64,000 bases of DNA from Maridesulfovibrio sp050916235 (lineage in GTDB: Bacteria > Desulfobacterota > Desulfovibrionia > Desulfovibrionales > Desulfovibrionaceae): the NCBI RefSeq assembly GCF_050916235.1, contig NZ_CP104854.1:2170001-2234000 (forward strand), written 5' to 3'. This document shows, one piece after another, positions 9,036 to 17,892 of this stretch. The notes below the pieces were generated by a model. It made no database searches. It was not told the origin of the DNA and was given only the letters and a program-made list of their open reading frames with translations. Within the stretch, counting starts at the first letter, position 1, and every line of letters starts with the position of its first letter. Position numbers and translations under genes: made by a program.

Positions 9036-9494
9036 GTGAGTAACGGGAATAGGAAAATAGGAATGCTTTTTATCGGGCTGAGCGGTTTTGCTCTGTTTGG
9101 TACGATTATATTTTATGTCGCCGGATTAGGTGGGCCTCCACGCCCGGAATTGGCTGCCGGATTCAGGTTCTACAAGAGTATTTCTCTTAACGAGCTGAAT
9201 TTCAGTGACAGTGAGGTGCTCAAGCTCAACAGTACCTTGCAGAAAAACCGCAATGTCGTCGAGAATACGACCCTGACAATAACGGACGCTGCAGGACGTC
9301 GTTCCGAGCTGCGGTACTCAATCAAGATAAAGGCGAAAAGCGGAATGATTTTCAGCCCGGAAACAAGAGTTTCCGCACGCAGAACTCTGGTTAATGATAT
9401 AGCCTCGCAGATTGACAGGGGCGCCGGGATACTGGCGAATTACGCGGATATACCCGATCTTAAGAACAGGGAAGTCACGATAGTCGATATGTAG
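9036..9494 (+). CDS. Single-pass membrane hypothetical protein (GTG start)
   Basis: The 152-residue product starts at a GTG preceded by TAGGTGGGG. It has one N-terminal membrane segment (IGMLFIGLSGFALFGTIIFYV), then a soluble extracytoplasmic part rich in Ser/Asn/Thr strands. I recognise no family. It lies 93 bases behind the SPOR lipoprotein gene and before a strong terminator, so it is likely the last gene of that transcript. Confidence 0.6.
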   Translation: MSNGNRKIGMLFIGLSGFALFGTIIFYVAGLGGPPRPELAAGFRFYKSISLNELNFSDSEVLKLNSTLQKNRNVVENTTLTITDAAGRRSELRYSIKIKAKSGMIFSPETRVSARRTLVNDIASQIDRGAGILANYADIPDLKNREVTIVDM

Positions 9495-9520
9495 ATTGGC
9501 TGATATTGGCAGAAATAAGA

Positions 9521-9549
9521 AACCCCCGGCAGGCTGTCGGGGGTTTTTT
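9521..9549. terminator. Bidirectional terminator between convergent genes
   Basis: The hairpin AACCCCCG...CGGGGGTT is followed by a run of T on the plus strand and by TTTCTTATTT on the minus strand. It sits between the GTG-start gene and the convergent aminotransferase gene, so it can stop both. Confidence 0.85.
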
Positions 9550-9554
9550 TGTTT

Positions 9555-10652
9555 TTATTTGAAGAATGCTTTTATTACATCGACTACCCTGCGGGCGTCT
9601 TCTTCGTTCATGTGCGGGCCCATAGGCAGGGAGACTACTTCTCGGTGGATGGCTTCACTGATGGGCAGTGAAAGTCCGGCCATATCCTTGTATGCACCCT
9701 GTTTGTGCGGGGGAATGGGATAATGGATGGCCGCCTCGATCTTGTTCTCGGCAAGATGCCTGATCAGGGCGTCGCGATCCTTGCAGCGCACAACAAAGAG
9801 GTGCCATACGGACTGGATGTGTTCAGGGACAACCGGGAGTACCAGCGGGGTGTCCTTGAGACCTTCAAGATAGATTGCAGCAATGGTTTTGCGGGTCCAG
9901 TTCCAGTTATCGAGCTTGTCCAGTTTCACGCGCAGGCAGGCAGCCTGAATTTCATCAAGGCGGCTGTTGAAGCCCAGTGAATCATGAACATACTTTTCGG
10001 TGGAACCGTAGTTGGCGATCTTGCGCACCTTGTCGGCAATTTCGTCATCCATGGTGGTCACCGCGCCGCCGTCACCGAAAGCACCGAGGTTCTTGCCGGG
10101 GTAGAAGCTGAACGCAGCAGCATGTCCGAGAGTTCCGGACATGCGTCCTTTGTAGACTGCCCCATGTGCCTGTGCTGCATCGGTCAGCACGAAAAGGTTG
10201 TGCCTGGCCGCGAATTCCATGATCGGGTCCATGTCGGCTGGCTGGCCGTAAAGATGGACCGGGATGATGGCCTTGGTGGCCGGGGTCAGGGCTGCCTCCA
10301 GTTTTTGCGGGTCCATGGTGTAGGTGGATTCCACCGGCTCCACCGGGACAATACTGGCTCCGGTGCGGGTGACTGCCAGCCATGTGGCTATAAATGTGTT
10401 GGAGGGAACAAGCACTTCATCGCCGGGGCCAACGCCCGCAGCACGGAGCACCAGCTCAAGTGCTTCGAGCCCGTTTCCGCAGCCGATGCAGTGCTTTGCC
10501 CCGGTATAGAGGGCAAATTCCTTTTCAAAGGCTTCAACTTCGTCACCAAGAATGAACCAGCCCGACTCAAGAACGCGCTTTACAGCGGCATCCATTTTCG
10601 GGGCAAGTGCCTGATAGGTCCAGCCGACATCAAGAAATCTGATTTGTTTCAT
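9555..10652 (-). CDS. fdtB: Sugar aminotransferase, DegT/DnrJ/EryC1 family (FdtB-like)
   Basis: The 365-residue PLP enzyme has the family's glycine-rich cofactor motif (GCGNGLEALEL), the aspartate motif FVLTDAAQAHGA and the internal-aldimine lysine in FYPGKNLGAFGDGG. Because it follows a 3,4-ketoisomerase gene with a 23-base overlap, the likely reaction is transamination of dTDP-3-oxo-6-deoxyhexose to dTDP-3-amino-3,6-dideoxyhexose (Fuc3N or Qui3N), a precursor for surface polysaccharide. The pairing supports the call; the exact stereochemistry is inferred. It ends the minus-strand operon GT2-ketoisomerase-aminotransferase. Confidence 0.85.
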   Translation of the reverse strand: MKQIRFLDVGWTYQALAPKMDAAVKRVLESGWFILGDEVEAFEKEFALYTGAKHCIGCGNGLEALELVLRAAGVGPGDEVLVPSNTFIATWLAVTRTGASIVPVEPVESTYTMDPQKLEAALTPATKAIIPVHLYGQPADMDPIMEFAARHNLFVLTDAAQAHGAVYKGRMSGTLGHAAAFSFYPGKNLGAFGDGGAVTTMDDEIADKVRKIANYGSTEKYVHDSLGFNSRLDEIQAACLRVKLDKLDNWNWTRKTIAAIYLEGLKDTPLVLPVVPEHIQSVWHLFVVRCKDRDALIRHLAENKIEAAIHYPIPPHKQGAYKDMAGLSLPISEAIHREVVSLPMGPHMNEEDARRVVDVIKAFFK

Positions 10653-11058
10653 TGTCTTTTACCGCCTTTAGGAAGTCGTCATATGTGTAATAATAGTCAG
10701 TCGGATCATAAAATTCCGAAGCCAGCACCAGACACACAGACCCCGAGGAGAAGTTTTCCAGTTCCCTCCAGGTCATGGTCGGGATGTACAGCCCGTAGTA
10801 AGACCTGTTGAGCGAGAATCTGGTTCGTTCTTTACCATCGTCAAGGACCACGTCGAAACTGCCTGAAGCGGCTATTATGTACTGCCGCAACCGCTTGTGC
10901 GCATGGCCGCCGCGGGTCTCTCCGCCGGGGACGTCATAAAGATAGTACACTCTTTTGATATCAAAAGGAATATGACGGCTGTTTTCAATAAAAGTCAGGT
11001 TGCCGCGGTTATCATGGATTTTTGGAAGTTCTATCAGATGCGGTTTGTCTTCAATCAT
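10630..11058 (-). CDS. fdtA: dTDP-4-oxo-6-deoxyhexose 3,4-ketoisomerase (FdtA/QdtA, WxcM-like cupin)
   Basis: The 142-residue cupin has the family hallmarks: an N-terminal DNRGNLTFIE, then VPGGETRGGHAHK carrying the catalytic histidines, a beta-barrel core, and the LASEFYDPTDYYYTYDDF tail. It converts the 4-keto sugar to the 3-keto isomer for the following aminotransferase. Its ATG overlaps the stop codon of the upstream glycosyltransferase (TAATG) and its 3' end overlaps the aminotransferase by 23 bases, indicating tight translational coupling. FdtA and QdtA differ in the C4 configuration they produce, which I cannot decide here. Confidence 0.88.
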   Translation of the reverse strand: MIEDKPHLIELPKIHDNRGNLTFIENSRHIPFDIKRVYYLYDVPGGETRGGHAHKRLRQYIIAASGSFDVVLDDGKERTRFSLNRSYYGLYIPTMTWRELENFSSGSVCLVLASEFYDPTDYYYTYDDFLKAVKDNETNQIS

Positions 11059-11813
11059 TATTTCCTGTCCTTCATCTCAAGTTCGACCAGCCGGATATAT
11101 TTCTGGAAAGTATAGAAGAATCCATGCACGGCCACAATAAATCCGGCCCGGCCGTCAAGGAAGCCTGCCTTGAGTATATACTGTTTGAAAAATTTGCCAA
11201 TACCGTGCCCGATAGCCGATCCGAGAGAGCCGCGCTTGCCCCGGGAGTAGAGGTCTTCAGCCGCATCTTGGGTGTATTCGTTGATTTTGCCCATGTGCTG
11301 GAAGAAGTTTTCGTAGGGGTAATGGATGATGTCCCCGGAAAGTTCCCCGGCCTTGCCGATAGGCCGCAGTTCTTCATGGGGACGGACCCCTCCGATGGTG
11401 ATGCGCCCGTGTCTGAAAACCCTGTACAGCCTGTCCGGATACCAGCCGCTGTGCATTATGAACCTATCCAGATACCATGACCGGCGAGGGCAGTAATATC
11501 CGTCAAGATTCTCGTCGGGGTTCGCCAGCTTGTTCATAATGCTTTCGCGCAGTGCCGGTGAAATCATTTCATCCTGATCGATGGTAACCACCCATTCGGT
11601 GCTGATCTGGGTCTGGGCGAATTTGTGCTGTTCAATTGCTCCCTTCCAGGCGTTGAAAACAACACGGGCATTGTGTTTTTTGGCAATGTCCAGCGTTCCG
11701 TCGGTCGAGCCGGAGTCTACAAGCAGAATTTCGGAACAGAAAGAAAGGCTTTGCAAAGCTTCATCAAGAAGTCTTTCGCCATTGTATGTAAGAACAAGTC
11801 CGGTAATGGCCAT
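11058..11813 (-). CDS. Glycosyltransferase family 2 (WaaE/LpsA-like)
   Basis: From the ATG at 11813 the product is 251 residues; AGGAAA lies eight bases upstream, better placed than for the longer frame starting at 11858. It shows the GT2 fold: ITGLVLTYNGE, the nucleotide-binding LLVDSGSTDGT, and the metal-binding TIDQDEMISP. The family adds glucose or a similar sugar to the LPS core. A hydrophobic stretch near the C terminus (AGFIVAVHGFFYTFQ) may anchor it to the membrane. It is the first gene of the three-gene sugar operon. Confidence 0.85.
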   Translation of the reverse strand: MAITGLVLTYNGERLLDEALQSLSFCSEILLVDSGSTDGTLDIAKKHNARVVFNAWKGAIEQHKFAQTQISTEWVVTIDQDEMISPALRESIMNKLANPDENLDGYYCPRRSWYLDRFIMHSGWYPDRLYRVFRHGRITIGGVRPHEELRPIGKAGELSGDIIHYPYENFFQHMGKINEYTQDAAEDLYSRGKRGSLGSAIGHGIGKFFKQYILKAGFLDGRAGFIVAVHGFFYTFQKYIRLVELEMKDRK

Positions 11814-11893
11814 CAGTTGGGTTTCCTGCGCGTTGTTATGTGTCGACGGAGAAGTCATTTCCCGTCCGGATAATCAATATGGAATCTTTCGCG

Positions 11894-12127
11894 TTAATTA
11901 TTTGTTTTTGTTCCTGAATATGTGAACGCTTTTTTGTCCATTGTCCAGTAACTGCCGCGATCAATGCCGAATGGGTTGCCGCAGGGGCAGTAGACCTTGC
12001 CGCCCCGTTCTTCCGCGTTCCAGATTTTCCTGATCCGGTCCTTGTGGCAGCGGTGAACTTCCCCCTGGCCGATTTTGTAATATTTCCAGAGCTTGCGTCT
12101 GCAAGCCGAGCACTTCAGAACAAGCAT
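11894..12127 (-). CDS. Small zinc-ribbon-like protein
   Basis: The 77-residue protein has two cysteine pairs (CSAC near the start and CPCG at about residue 48) plus a basic middle segment with HRCHKDRIRK, consistent with a treble-clef or zinc-ribbon metal-binding fold. I know no function for it. It lies on the same strand between rimO and the glycosyltransferase, about 80 bases from each. Confidence 0.6.
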   Translation of the reverse strand: MLVLKCSACRRKLWKYYKIGQGEVHRCHKDRIRKIWNAEERGGKVYCPCGNPFGIDRGSYWTMDKKAFTYSGTKTNN

Positions 12128-12217
12128 ATCTTTCGTTTAAGTATGGTGGAGGATTTAAATATGCCTCCGGCGGCGAAATCAAATTATCAAAAGCGCGCAG
12201 CGCATCAAAATTCCTAG

Positions 12218-13531
12218 TTACTTAACCAGCGTGACCAGATCGTAGTCCGTGACATTGTCGATTTCGGCCTCGATCATCATTCCTGGCTTGAGTTCAAGCC
12301 CGTCTTCCGGTGCGCTGATGTAGGTCATACCGTCCACTTCCGGTGCCTGGAACCATACCCGGCCGTTGAAAAGGCCTTCCCATTCGTCGTTGGGTTCTTC
12401 CACCAGTACCTGAATTGTTTCGCCGATTTTTTCTTCGAGAATTTCGCGACTGATTTCAGCCTGCACTTCCATCAGCCTGATGCGGCGGTCTTCGCGCAGT
12501 TCTTCAGGTAACTGCTCCATTTCGCCTGCCGGTGTGCCTTCCTCAGGCTGATAGGCGAAGACTCCGAGGTGCTGGAAACGGGTTTCCCTCACGAAATCAA
12601 CTAGGGTGTTGAAATGCTCTTCGGTCTCGCCGGGATAGCCGACGATGATGGAGGTGCGCAGTACCGCGTGGGGGATGTGGGTGCGGACCCGGTCAATCAC
12701 CTTGCGCGGATCGCGGGCAAAGGGGCGTCCCATGGAAGCCAGCACATCGGGATGGGCGTGCTGGATGGGGATGTCAAAATAGGGCAGCAGCGGCTTACCG
12801 GCCTGAGCAAGGAAGCTGAGCATGGAATCAGTAAGTCCTGCGGGATAGAGATACATGAGCCGCAGCCATTCAAGACCCTTGAGCGGCAGCAGTTTCTCTA
12901 CCAGATTGCGCAGGTTTGTGTCCGGATCGTTGAGGTCGGAACCGTAGGCAGTGGTGTCCTGACCCACGAGGATAAGCTCGGGAATTCCCTGATCCACAAT
13001 GTATTTGGCTTCCTCCACCAGCCCCTGAAGCGGGCGGCTCACGTGAGGTCCGCGTATGGAGGGAATGGTGCAGAAACGGCAGGAGTGTGAACAGCCTTCG
13101 CTTATCTTGAGATAGGCGTATGCGGGTCCGGTGCTGACAGCCCGGTGCAGGCCCACGGTGAATTCCCGGTTCAGGGCCTTCTGGACCAGCCCCGGCCATT
13201 TATCCAGTTCATGGGTGGACAGCCAGAGGTCCACCTCGGGAATCTGTTCGGAAAGGGCCCCGTAGCGGCTGACAAGGCATCCGGCCACGGCAAGTACCGG
13301 TTTCGGCGAAAGGTCCGCAATCTGGTCGGCAGCTTCTAGAATGGTGTCTACGGATTCCTCTGTGGCAGGGCCGATGAATCCGCAGGTGTTGATCAGGATG
13401 AGATCCGAATCCTCAGGGGCATTGGCCGCAATCATATTGTTGCCGAATGCGCCCAGCATTCTTTCCGTATCTACCCTGTTCTTGGGACAGCCGAGGCTGA
13501 TGGTGAATATTTTTATTTTATTGTCGGTCAT
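12218..13531 (-). CDS. rimO: Ribosomal protein uS12 methylthiotransferase
   Basis: The 437-residue protein has the three-domain RimO layout: an N-terminal MTTase domain with GCPKNRVDTERMLG and two further cluster cysteines (INTCGF, AGCLVSRYG), a radical-SAM core with CSHSCRFCTIPSIRG (CxxxCxxC) and a C-terminal TRAM domain (about residues 370-437). It methylthiolates the conserved Asp of ribosomal protein S12, using two [4Fe-4S] clusters and SAM. GCPKNRVD distinguishes RimO from MiaB. It appears to be a stand-alone gene on the minus strand, divergent from the histidine kinase. Confidence 0.95.
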   Translation of the reverse strand: MTDNKIKIFTISLGCPKNRVDTERMLGAFGNNMIAANAPEDSDLILINTCGFIGPATEESVDTILEAADQIADLSPKPVLAVAGCLVSRYGALSEQIPEVDLWLSTHELDKWPGLVQKALNREFTVGLHRAVSTGPAYAYLKISEGCSHSCRFCTIPSIRGPHVSRPLQGLVEEAKYIVDQGIPELILVGQDTTAYGSDLNDPDTNLRNLVEKLLPLKGLEWLRLMYLYPAGLTDSMLSFLAQAGKPLLPYFDIPIQHAHPDVLASMGRPFARDPRKVIDRVRTHIPHAVLRTSIIVGYPGETEEHFNTLVDFVRETRFQHLGVFAYQPEEGTPAGEMEQLPEELREDRRIRLMEVQAEISREILEEKIGETIQVLVEEPNDEWEGLFNGRVWFQAPEVDGMTYISAPEDGLELKPGMMIEAEIDNVTDYDLVTLVK

Positions 13532-13716
13532 TTTTTAGTTCTGTTTGAAGTTGGTTCAAGATATTGTTTTATAGGTCAGTAATCCATGCGGAGCAAGGGA
13601 ATATCCCATTCAGGCGTGAACGCAAAGAGGTAAATTTTAACACTGGCGGTTGGTTATTTGTCCGGAAATAGTATATCCTGAGATAAATTTTGAATTGGGT
13701 TTGTACCGGAGTGAAA

Positions 13717-15171
13717 ATGTTGGAGAATTTTGATCTGGACAGGAAGAGGGACTGCATCGGAGTGGTGGGTTATTCTTTTGCACTGTCCTCCATTTCTCTG
13801 CTTCTGCATGAAAGCAGCAGGGATGAAGCCTGTTTTGACCTGATCGCCGGAGTTCTTCTTGATGAGGGCGGCACTCCCCTGAGCTCCGGTTTTGATTTTC
13901 CCCTGTTCCGGGATGTCAAGGAAATGCTTTCTTCCCATCCGGAAATAACCATGGTGTTCGAGCTTTCTGGCGAACCGGGAATGGTTCGCAATCTGCGTGA
14001 TTCTCTGCCCACGGATGTCGTGCTGGTGGAATTGCCTGCTGCCCGCTTTTTCCTTCGGCTGCATGCCACTGATCGTTTGTGGATAGCCTGCAAGGCCGAC
14101 CTGATGCAGACCCAGGTCCTTTTCAAGTCTGTAGTGGACCAGATGCCGGAGGATATTCTTATAATCGGTCCTGACGGCATGATCATGGATTGTAACAGAC
14201 ATTTCAGCGAAAAGGCCTCCCAAAGCGTGGAGCAGTTGCGGGGCCAGAATCCGCTGCATTTTTATGATTGCCTGACTTCTGTCTGTCCGGCGAGAAAGGG
14301 CGTGCTCCATGTCGGGGAAATGCCCGCAGGCAAACAGCATGAACTCATGATGCCCGAAACCGATAACGAGGGCAGGATGCATTTCTTCCGGCTGTATGTC
14401 TACCCCATTACCGAGGAAGGCACAGAGCTGGTTGTGCAACTGGTGGTTATCCGCAGGGACATTACCGGGCGGACCCTGATGGAGCAGAGGCTGCAGCAGT
14501 CGGAACGGATGGCCATGGTCGGCGAGCTTTCGGCCTATATTGCCCATGAAATCCGCAATCCGCTGATGGCTATGGGCGGGTTTGCAAAGGTGTTGCTCAA
14601 TGACGACAGCATAGACGAATCAGGCAGGGAAAAGATTCGCATTATACATGAAGAGGCCCAGCGGCTGGATAATCTTCTGAAAAGTATCCTCAGCTTTGTG
14701 AGGTCCAAGGATGTGGAAAAAAACAACATCGACGTCAACAGGGTTGCTGCCGATGCCATGCAGCTTCTCTCGCTGGGATGCAGGCTGCAGGATATCAATG
14801 TGGAGCTGGACCTTGATCCCGGAGCCCCCCTTGGAGTGGGTGGTGCTGAGCAGATACGGCAGTGCCTGATCAATCTGGTGAAGAATTCTATGGAAGCCAT
14901 GCCAGATGGCGGGAACATCAAGATTTCAAGCGGGGTCAGCGGAAAGTATGTCTGGCTTGAAGTTCGTGACGACGGCCCCGGTATTGCCGATGAAATCCGG
15001 GCGCAGGTTTTTGATCCATTTTATTCCAGCAAGGTCAACGGCAACGGGCTTGGGCTGCCCATGGTCAAGAAAATCATGGAGGAATATGGGGGAGATGTGG
15101 AACTTGCCAGCCGGCCCGGTAATGGAACCAGTGTTGCGCTGCTTCTTCCCCGAGCCAATGCGGTTGCCTAA
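13717..15171 (+). CDS. PAS-domain sensor histidine kinase (cytoplasmic)
   Basis: From the ATG at 13717 (GGAG five bases upstream) the product is 484 residues. Residues 1-125 form an alpha/beta domain of unclear family without membrane segments. Residues about 128-250 form a PAS domain (VVDQMPEDILIIGPDGMIMD) with a PAC-like end. The dimerisation/phosphoacceptor box follows (AYIAHEIRNPLMAMGG, His about 281). The ATPase domain shows N box NLVKNSMEAMPDG, G1 DDGPGIA and G2 GNGLGLPMVKK. It should autophosphorylate and signal to a separate response regulator; none lies adjacent. Confidence 0.9.
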   Translation: MLENFDLDRKRDCIGVVGYSFALSSISLLLHESSRDEACFDLIAGVLLDEGGTPLSSGFDFPLFRDVKEMLSSHPEITMVFELSGEPGMVRNLRDSLPTDVVLVELPAARFFLRLHATDRLWIACKADLMQTQVLFKSVVDQMPEDILIIGPDGMIMDCNRHFSEKASQSVEQLRGQNPLHFYDCLTSVCPARKGVLHVGEMPAGKQHELMMPETDNEGRMHFFRLYVYPITEEGTELVVQLVVIRRDITGRTLMEQRLQQSERMAMVGELSAYIAHEIRNPLMAMGGFAKVLLNDDSIDESGREKIRIIHEEAQRLDNLLKSILSFVRSKDVEKNNIDVNRVAADAMQLLSLGCRLQDINVELDLDPGAPLGVGGAEQIRQCLINLVKNSMEAMPDGGNIKISSGVSGKYVWLEVRDDGPGIADEIRAQVFDPFYSSKVNGNGLGLPMVKKIMEEYGGDVELASRPGNGTSVALLLPRANAVA

Positions 15172-15273
15172 ATACCTTCTACAGCGTATTACTCTCCAAT
15201 CATAGCATTATGGATTTGATGTTGCGGATGCATCCCTGTCCGCCGACTATTATATTCTTTACTGGAGAGAGAT

Positions 15274-15882
15274 TTGAAGACAGTAGTTCTTGCCACCAGA
15301 AACAAAGGCAAAATAGCTGAGTTTGACGCACTTCTCAAAGATTTCGGTCTGGAAGTAAAAGGGTTGGATGAATTTCCTGAAATCGGCGACATTCCGGAAC
15401 CGGGTGAAACCTTCCTGGAAAACGCCATCATCAAGGCCCAGACCGTTGCCAACCTGACCGGGCTCGTGGCCGTTGCTGACGATTCCGGCCTTGAAGTGGA
15501 CGCCCTGAACGGTGCTCCCGGCGTATACTCCGCCCGTTACAGCGGCGAAGATGCCACTCCTGAAAAAAACAATATCAAGCTCCTCGGAGCCCTTGAGGGT
15601 GTTGAGGAGGAGAGGCGTACCGCCCGCTTTGTCTGCGTAATGGTTGCGGCCACTCCGGATAACATCCGCATCCAGAGTCGCGGAGAATGGGACGGGCGCA
15701 TCGCTTTTGAGCTTTCCGGAGATCAGGGATTCGGCTATGACCCCCTGTTTTTTGATCCGGAGCTGGGCTGCGTGGCCGCTAAGATGACCCGCGAAACAAA
15801 AAATTCCCGTTCTCACCGGGGTAAGGCCCTGCGTTCCCTCATGGCCCAATGGCCTGATTTCCAGAAGAAGATCAGCAAGTAA
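15274..15882 (+). CDS. rdgB: XTP/dITP diphosphatase (TTG start)
   Basis: The 202-residue protein matches the Ham1/RdgB family: an N-terminal VLATRNKGKIAEF, ADDSGLEVDALNGAPGVYSA, GYDPLFF and SHRGKA motifs. It removes non-canonical purine nucleotides (XTP, dITP) by hydrolysing them to monophosphates plus pyrophosphate. The start is TTG at 15274, with GGAGAG four bases upstream and the conserved KTVVLATRNK following directly. It precedes glmS by 42 bases on the same strand, so the two may be cotranscribed. Confidence 0.95.
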   Translation: MKTVVLATRNKGKIAEFDALLKDFGLEVKGLDEFPEIGDIPEPGETFLENAIIKAQTVANLTGLVAVADDSGLEVDALNGAPGVYSARYSGEDATPEKNNIKLLGALEGVEEERRTARFVCVMVAATPDNIRIQSRGEWDGRIAFELSGDQGFGYDPLFFDPELGCVAAKMTRETKNSRSHRGKALRSLMAQWPDFQKKISK

Positions 15883-15924
15883 TTCCCGTTAAGCCAGTCG
15901 GGAAATCAATCAGGAGAAATATAT

Positions 15925-17748
15925 ATGTGTGGAATCATCGGATATGCCGGGCATCGCCCTGCAGTGCCTCTTATTGTAGAGGGCTTGAGAAGACTTGAGT
16001 ACCGCGGTTATGACTCCGCAGGTGTGGCTACTATCCAGAACCGGGAAATCGAGCTTGTCCGTGCAGAAGGAAAGCTTGCCGCTCTTGATGAAAAGCTGGC
16101 TCAAAAGAACGTAACCAACTCCACCTTCGGGGTGGGGCATACCCGTTGGGCGACCCACGGTATACCAGTTGAGCGCAATGCCCACCCTCATCTGGATTTT
16201 GAAAAGAAAATCGCCATGATCCACAACGGGATCATTGAGAATTATCAGGAAATCAAGACCGAGCTCCTTGCCAAGGGCTATGAGTTCCGTTCCGATACCG
16301 ACTCCGAGGTGCTCTGCAACCTGATTGCCGAGGGCCGCAAGCACAACGAAACCATGCTGGAGGCCGTTTCCTGGGCTCTGAAGCAGGTCGAGGGAGCCTA
16401 TGCCATCGCGCTGGTTTCAATCGACGAACCTGGAACTGTCTATGCCGCCCGCGTGGCCAGTCCTCTGGTCATGGGTGTAGGTGTAGGTGAGAACTTTGTT
16501 GCCTCCGATATCCCGGCCTTTCTGCCCTATACCCGCGAGGTTGTCTTTATTGAGGACGGTGAGCTGGTCAAAATCACTTCCTCTGCCTGGGAGGTTTTCC
16601 AGAGCGACACTCTCAAGCCGCTTGAAAAGGAAGTAAAGACCATCAACTGGGATGTTCAGGCCGCGCAGAAGGGCGGATACAAGCATTTCATGATTAAGGA
16701 AATTTTCGAGCAGCCCAAGGTCATATCCGACTGTCTGGCCGGGCGTATAGATCAGACCGGAAGCGAGGTTCTCCTGTCCGAGCTTGAAGGAATGGAGCCC
16801 CCCGAGCGTCTGCACATCATTGCCTGCGGAACCTCTTATCATGCCGGTCTGTGGGGTAAGTACCTTATCGAGCAGTGGGCGAAGATTCCGGTTGAAGTGG
16901 AGATCGCGTCCGAGTTCCGCTATCGTGATCCGCTGCTGCCGAAAGGCGGCGTGGCTCTGGCGATCAGTCAGTCCGGTGAAACCGCCGATACCCTTGCAGG
17001 GATCAAGCTGGCCAAGGATAAGGGGCTGCCCATCATCGGCCTGTGCAACGTTGTCGGTTCCAGTGTGGCCCGTGAAGCAGATTATGTGGTTTACACTCAG
17101 GCAGGCCCGGAAATCAGTGTTGCCTCCACCAAGGCCATGTGCAGTCAGCTTACCGCGCTTCTGCTGTTGGCTCTTTACTGGGGCAGGAAAAAGGGAACCC
17201 TTGATCAGACAACCTATTCAAAGGCCGCCGGGGACCTGCGCAAGATACCCTCCATCCTTGAAGCAGAGCTTCCGGCAATGCGCAGCATGGCGCAGGAGCT
17301 CAGCCGCGAATATTCCGAGGCCTACAGCTTCTTCTTCCTTGGTCGCGGGTTGTACTTCCCTCTGGCCCTTGAGGGGGCGCTCAAGCTCAAGGAAATTTCC
17401 TACATCCACGCTGAAGGCTATGCCTCCGGTGAGATGAAGCATGGTCCGATTGCGCTTATTGATCCCAAGTTCCCGACATTTGCCATGGCCCTTAATGATG
17501 ATCTTTTTCCCAAGGTTAAATCCAACCTTGTAGAGGTTCAGGCCCGTGGCGGTGAGATCATTGCCCTGACCAACCCCGGTGTTGAGCTGGAAGTCGAGCA
17601 CCGCTGGAATCTTCCTGAAGTCTGGGGCCCGCTGAATACTTTCATTGCCCTGCCGGCTCTGCAGCTCTTCGCCTACGAAACCGCAGATTATCTGGGTAAG
17701 GATGTTGACCAGCCTCGCAATCTAGCAAAAAGCGTCACGGTCGAATAG
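15925..17748 (+). CDS. glmS: Glutamine-fructose-6-phosphate aminotransferase
   Basis: The 607-residue protein has the N-terminal glutaminase nucleophile Cys (MCGIIGY), two SIS isomerase domains (HIIACGTSYHAG, AISQSGETADT) and the conserved C terminus DQPRNLAKSVTVE. It makes glucosamine-6-phosphate for peptidoglycan and LPS. The last codons are the recognition site for TnsD-type proteins; the Tn7-like element has inserted 21-25 bases past the stop codon. No separate terminator remains between the stop and the transposon end, so glmS transcripts must run into the element's terminal repeats and hairpin. Confidence 0.97.
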   Translation: MCGIIGYAGHRPAVPLIVEGLRRLEYRGYDSAGVATIQNREIELVRAEGKLAALDEKLAQKNVTNSTFGVGHTRWATHGIPVERNAHPHLDFEKKIAMIHNGIIENYQEIKTELLAKGYEFRSDTDSEVLCNLIAEGRKHNETMLEAVSWALKQVEGAYAIALVSIDEPGTVYAARVASPLVMGVGVGENFVASDIPAFLPYTREVVFIEDGELVKITSSAWEVFQSDTLKPLEKEVKTINWDVQAAQKGGYKHFMIKEIFEQPKVISDCLAGRIDQTGSEVLLSELEGMEPPERLHIIACGTSYHAGLWGKYLIEQWAKIPVEVEIASEFRYRDPLLPKGGVALAISQSGETADTLAGIKLAKDKGLPIIGLCNVVGSSVAREADYVVYTQAGPEISVASTKAMCSQLTALLLLALYWGRKKGTLDQTTYSKAAGDLRKIPSILEAELPAMRSMAQELSREYSEAYSFFFLGRGLYFPLALEGALKLKEISYIHAEGYASGEMKHGPIALIDPKFPTFAMALNDDLFPKVKSNLVEVQARGGEIIALTNPGVELEVEHRWNLPEVWGPLNTFIALPALQLFAYETADYLGKDVDQPRNLAKSVTVE

Positions 17749-17773
17749 TATAAGTAATTGTAATGATGGGCTT
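17712..17773 (+). other. attTn7 site and left copy of 5-bp target duplication
   Basis: This covers the 3' coding end of glmS (conserved residues LAKSVTVE), the 20-base spacer and the GGCTT duplication at 17769-17773. The same five bases recur right after the far transposon end at 38398-38402. The geometry matches classical Tn7, which binds glmS through TnsD and inserts about 25 bases downstream. The binding footprint is inferred from the family. Confidence 0.85.
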
Positions 17774-17840
17774 TGTGAGAAAGTAATAAAGTTGTATACT
17801 GAGTAATAAAGAAGTATACCAAGTAATAAAGTTGTATACT
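17774..17840 (+). repeat. E1 glmS-proximal (R-type) end: three abutting 20-bp TnsB-type sites
   Basis: After the seven terminal bases TGTGAGA come three contiguous direct repeats at 17781-17800, 17801-17820 and 17821-17840. The consensus is AAGTAATAAAGTTGTATACT; the middle copy has AAGTATACC in its second half. Close packing is the hallmark of the Tn7 right end. TnsB binding is inferred from position and period. Confidence 0.9.
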
Positions 17841-17892
17841 AAAGCCGCTTCTGTTAGACTGGAAATATGGTCTAAAACAGGAGCGGCTTTCT
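17832..17892 (+). promoter_or_regulatory. tns promoter within a terminator-like hairpin that holds the tnsA RBS
   Basis: Candidate promoter: -35 TTGTAT at 17832-17837 (inside the last TnsB site) and -10 TAGACT at 17855-17860, spacer 17. A hairpin spans 17841-17890: left arm AAAGCCGCTTCTGTTAGAC, loop of about ten bases, right arm ending AACAGGAGCGGCTTT, then CTT and the tnsA ATG. The right arm contains the ribosome site AGGAG (17879-17883). Transcripts started by this promoter would begin in the loop and lack the left arm; read-through RNA from glmS would contain the whole hairpin. Hairpin and RBS are seen; promoter and regulation are inferred. Confidence 0.65.

Noticed and set aside
17774..17840. 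CRISPR array or iteron origin at the 20-bp repeats
   Set aside because: Repeats abut without spacers, occur as inverse copies at the far end and sit at transposon termini; no cas or rep gene is adjacent.
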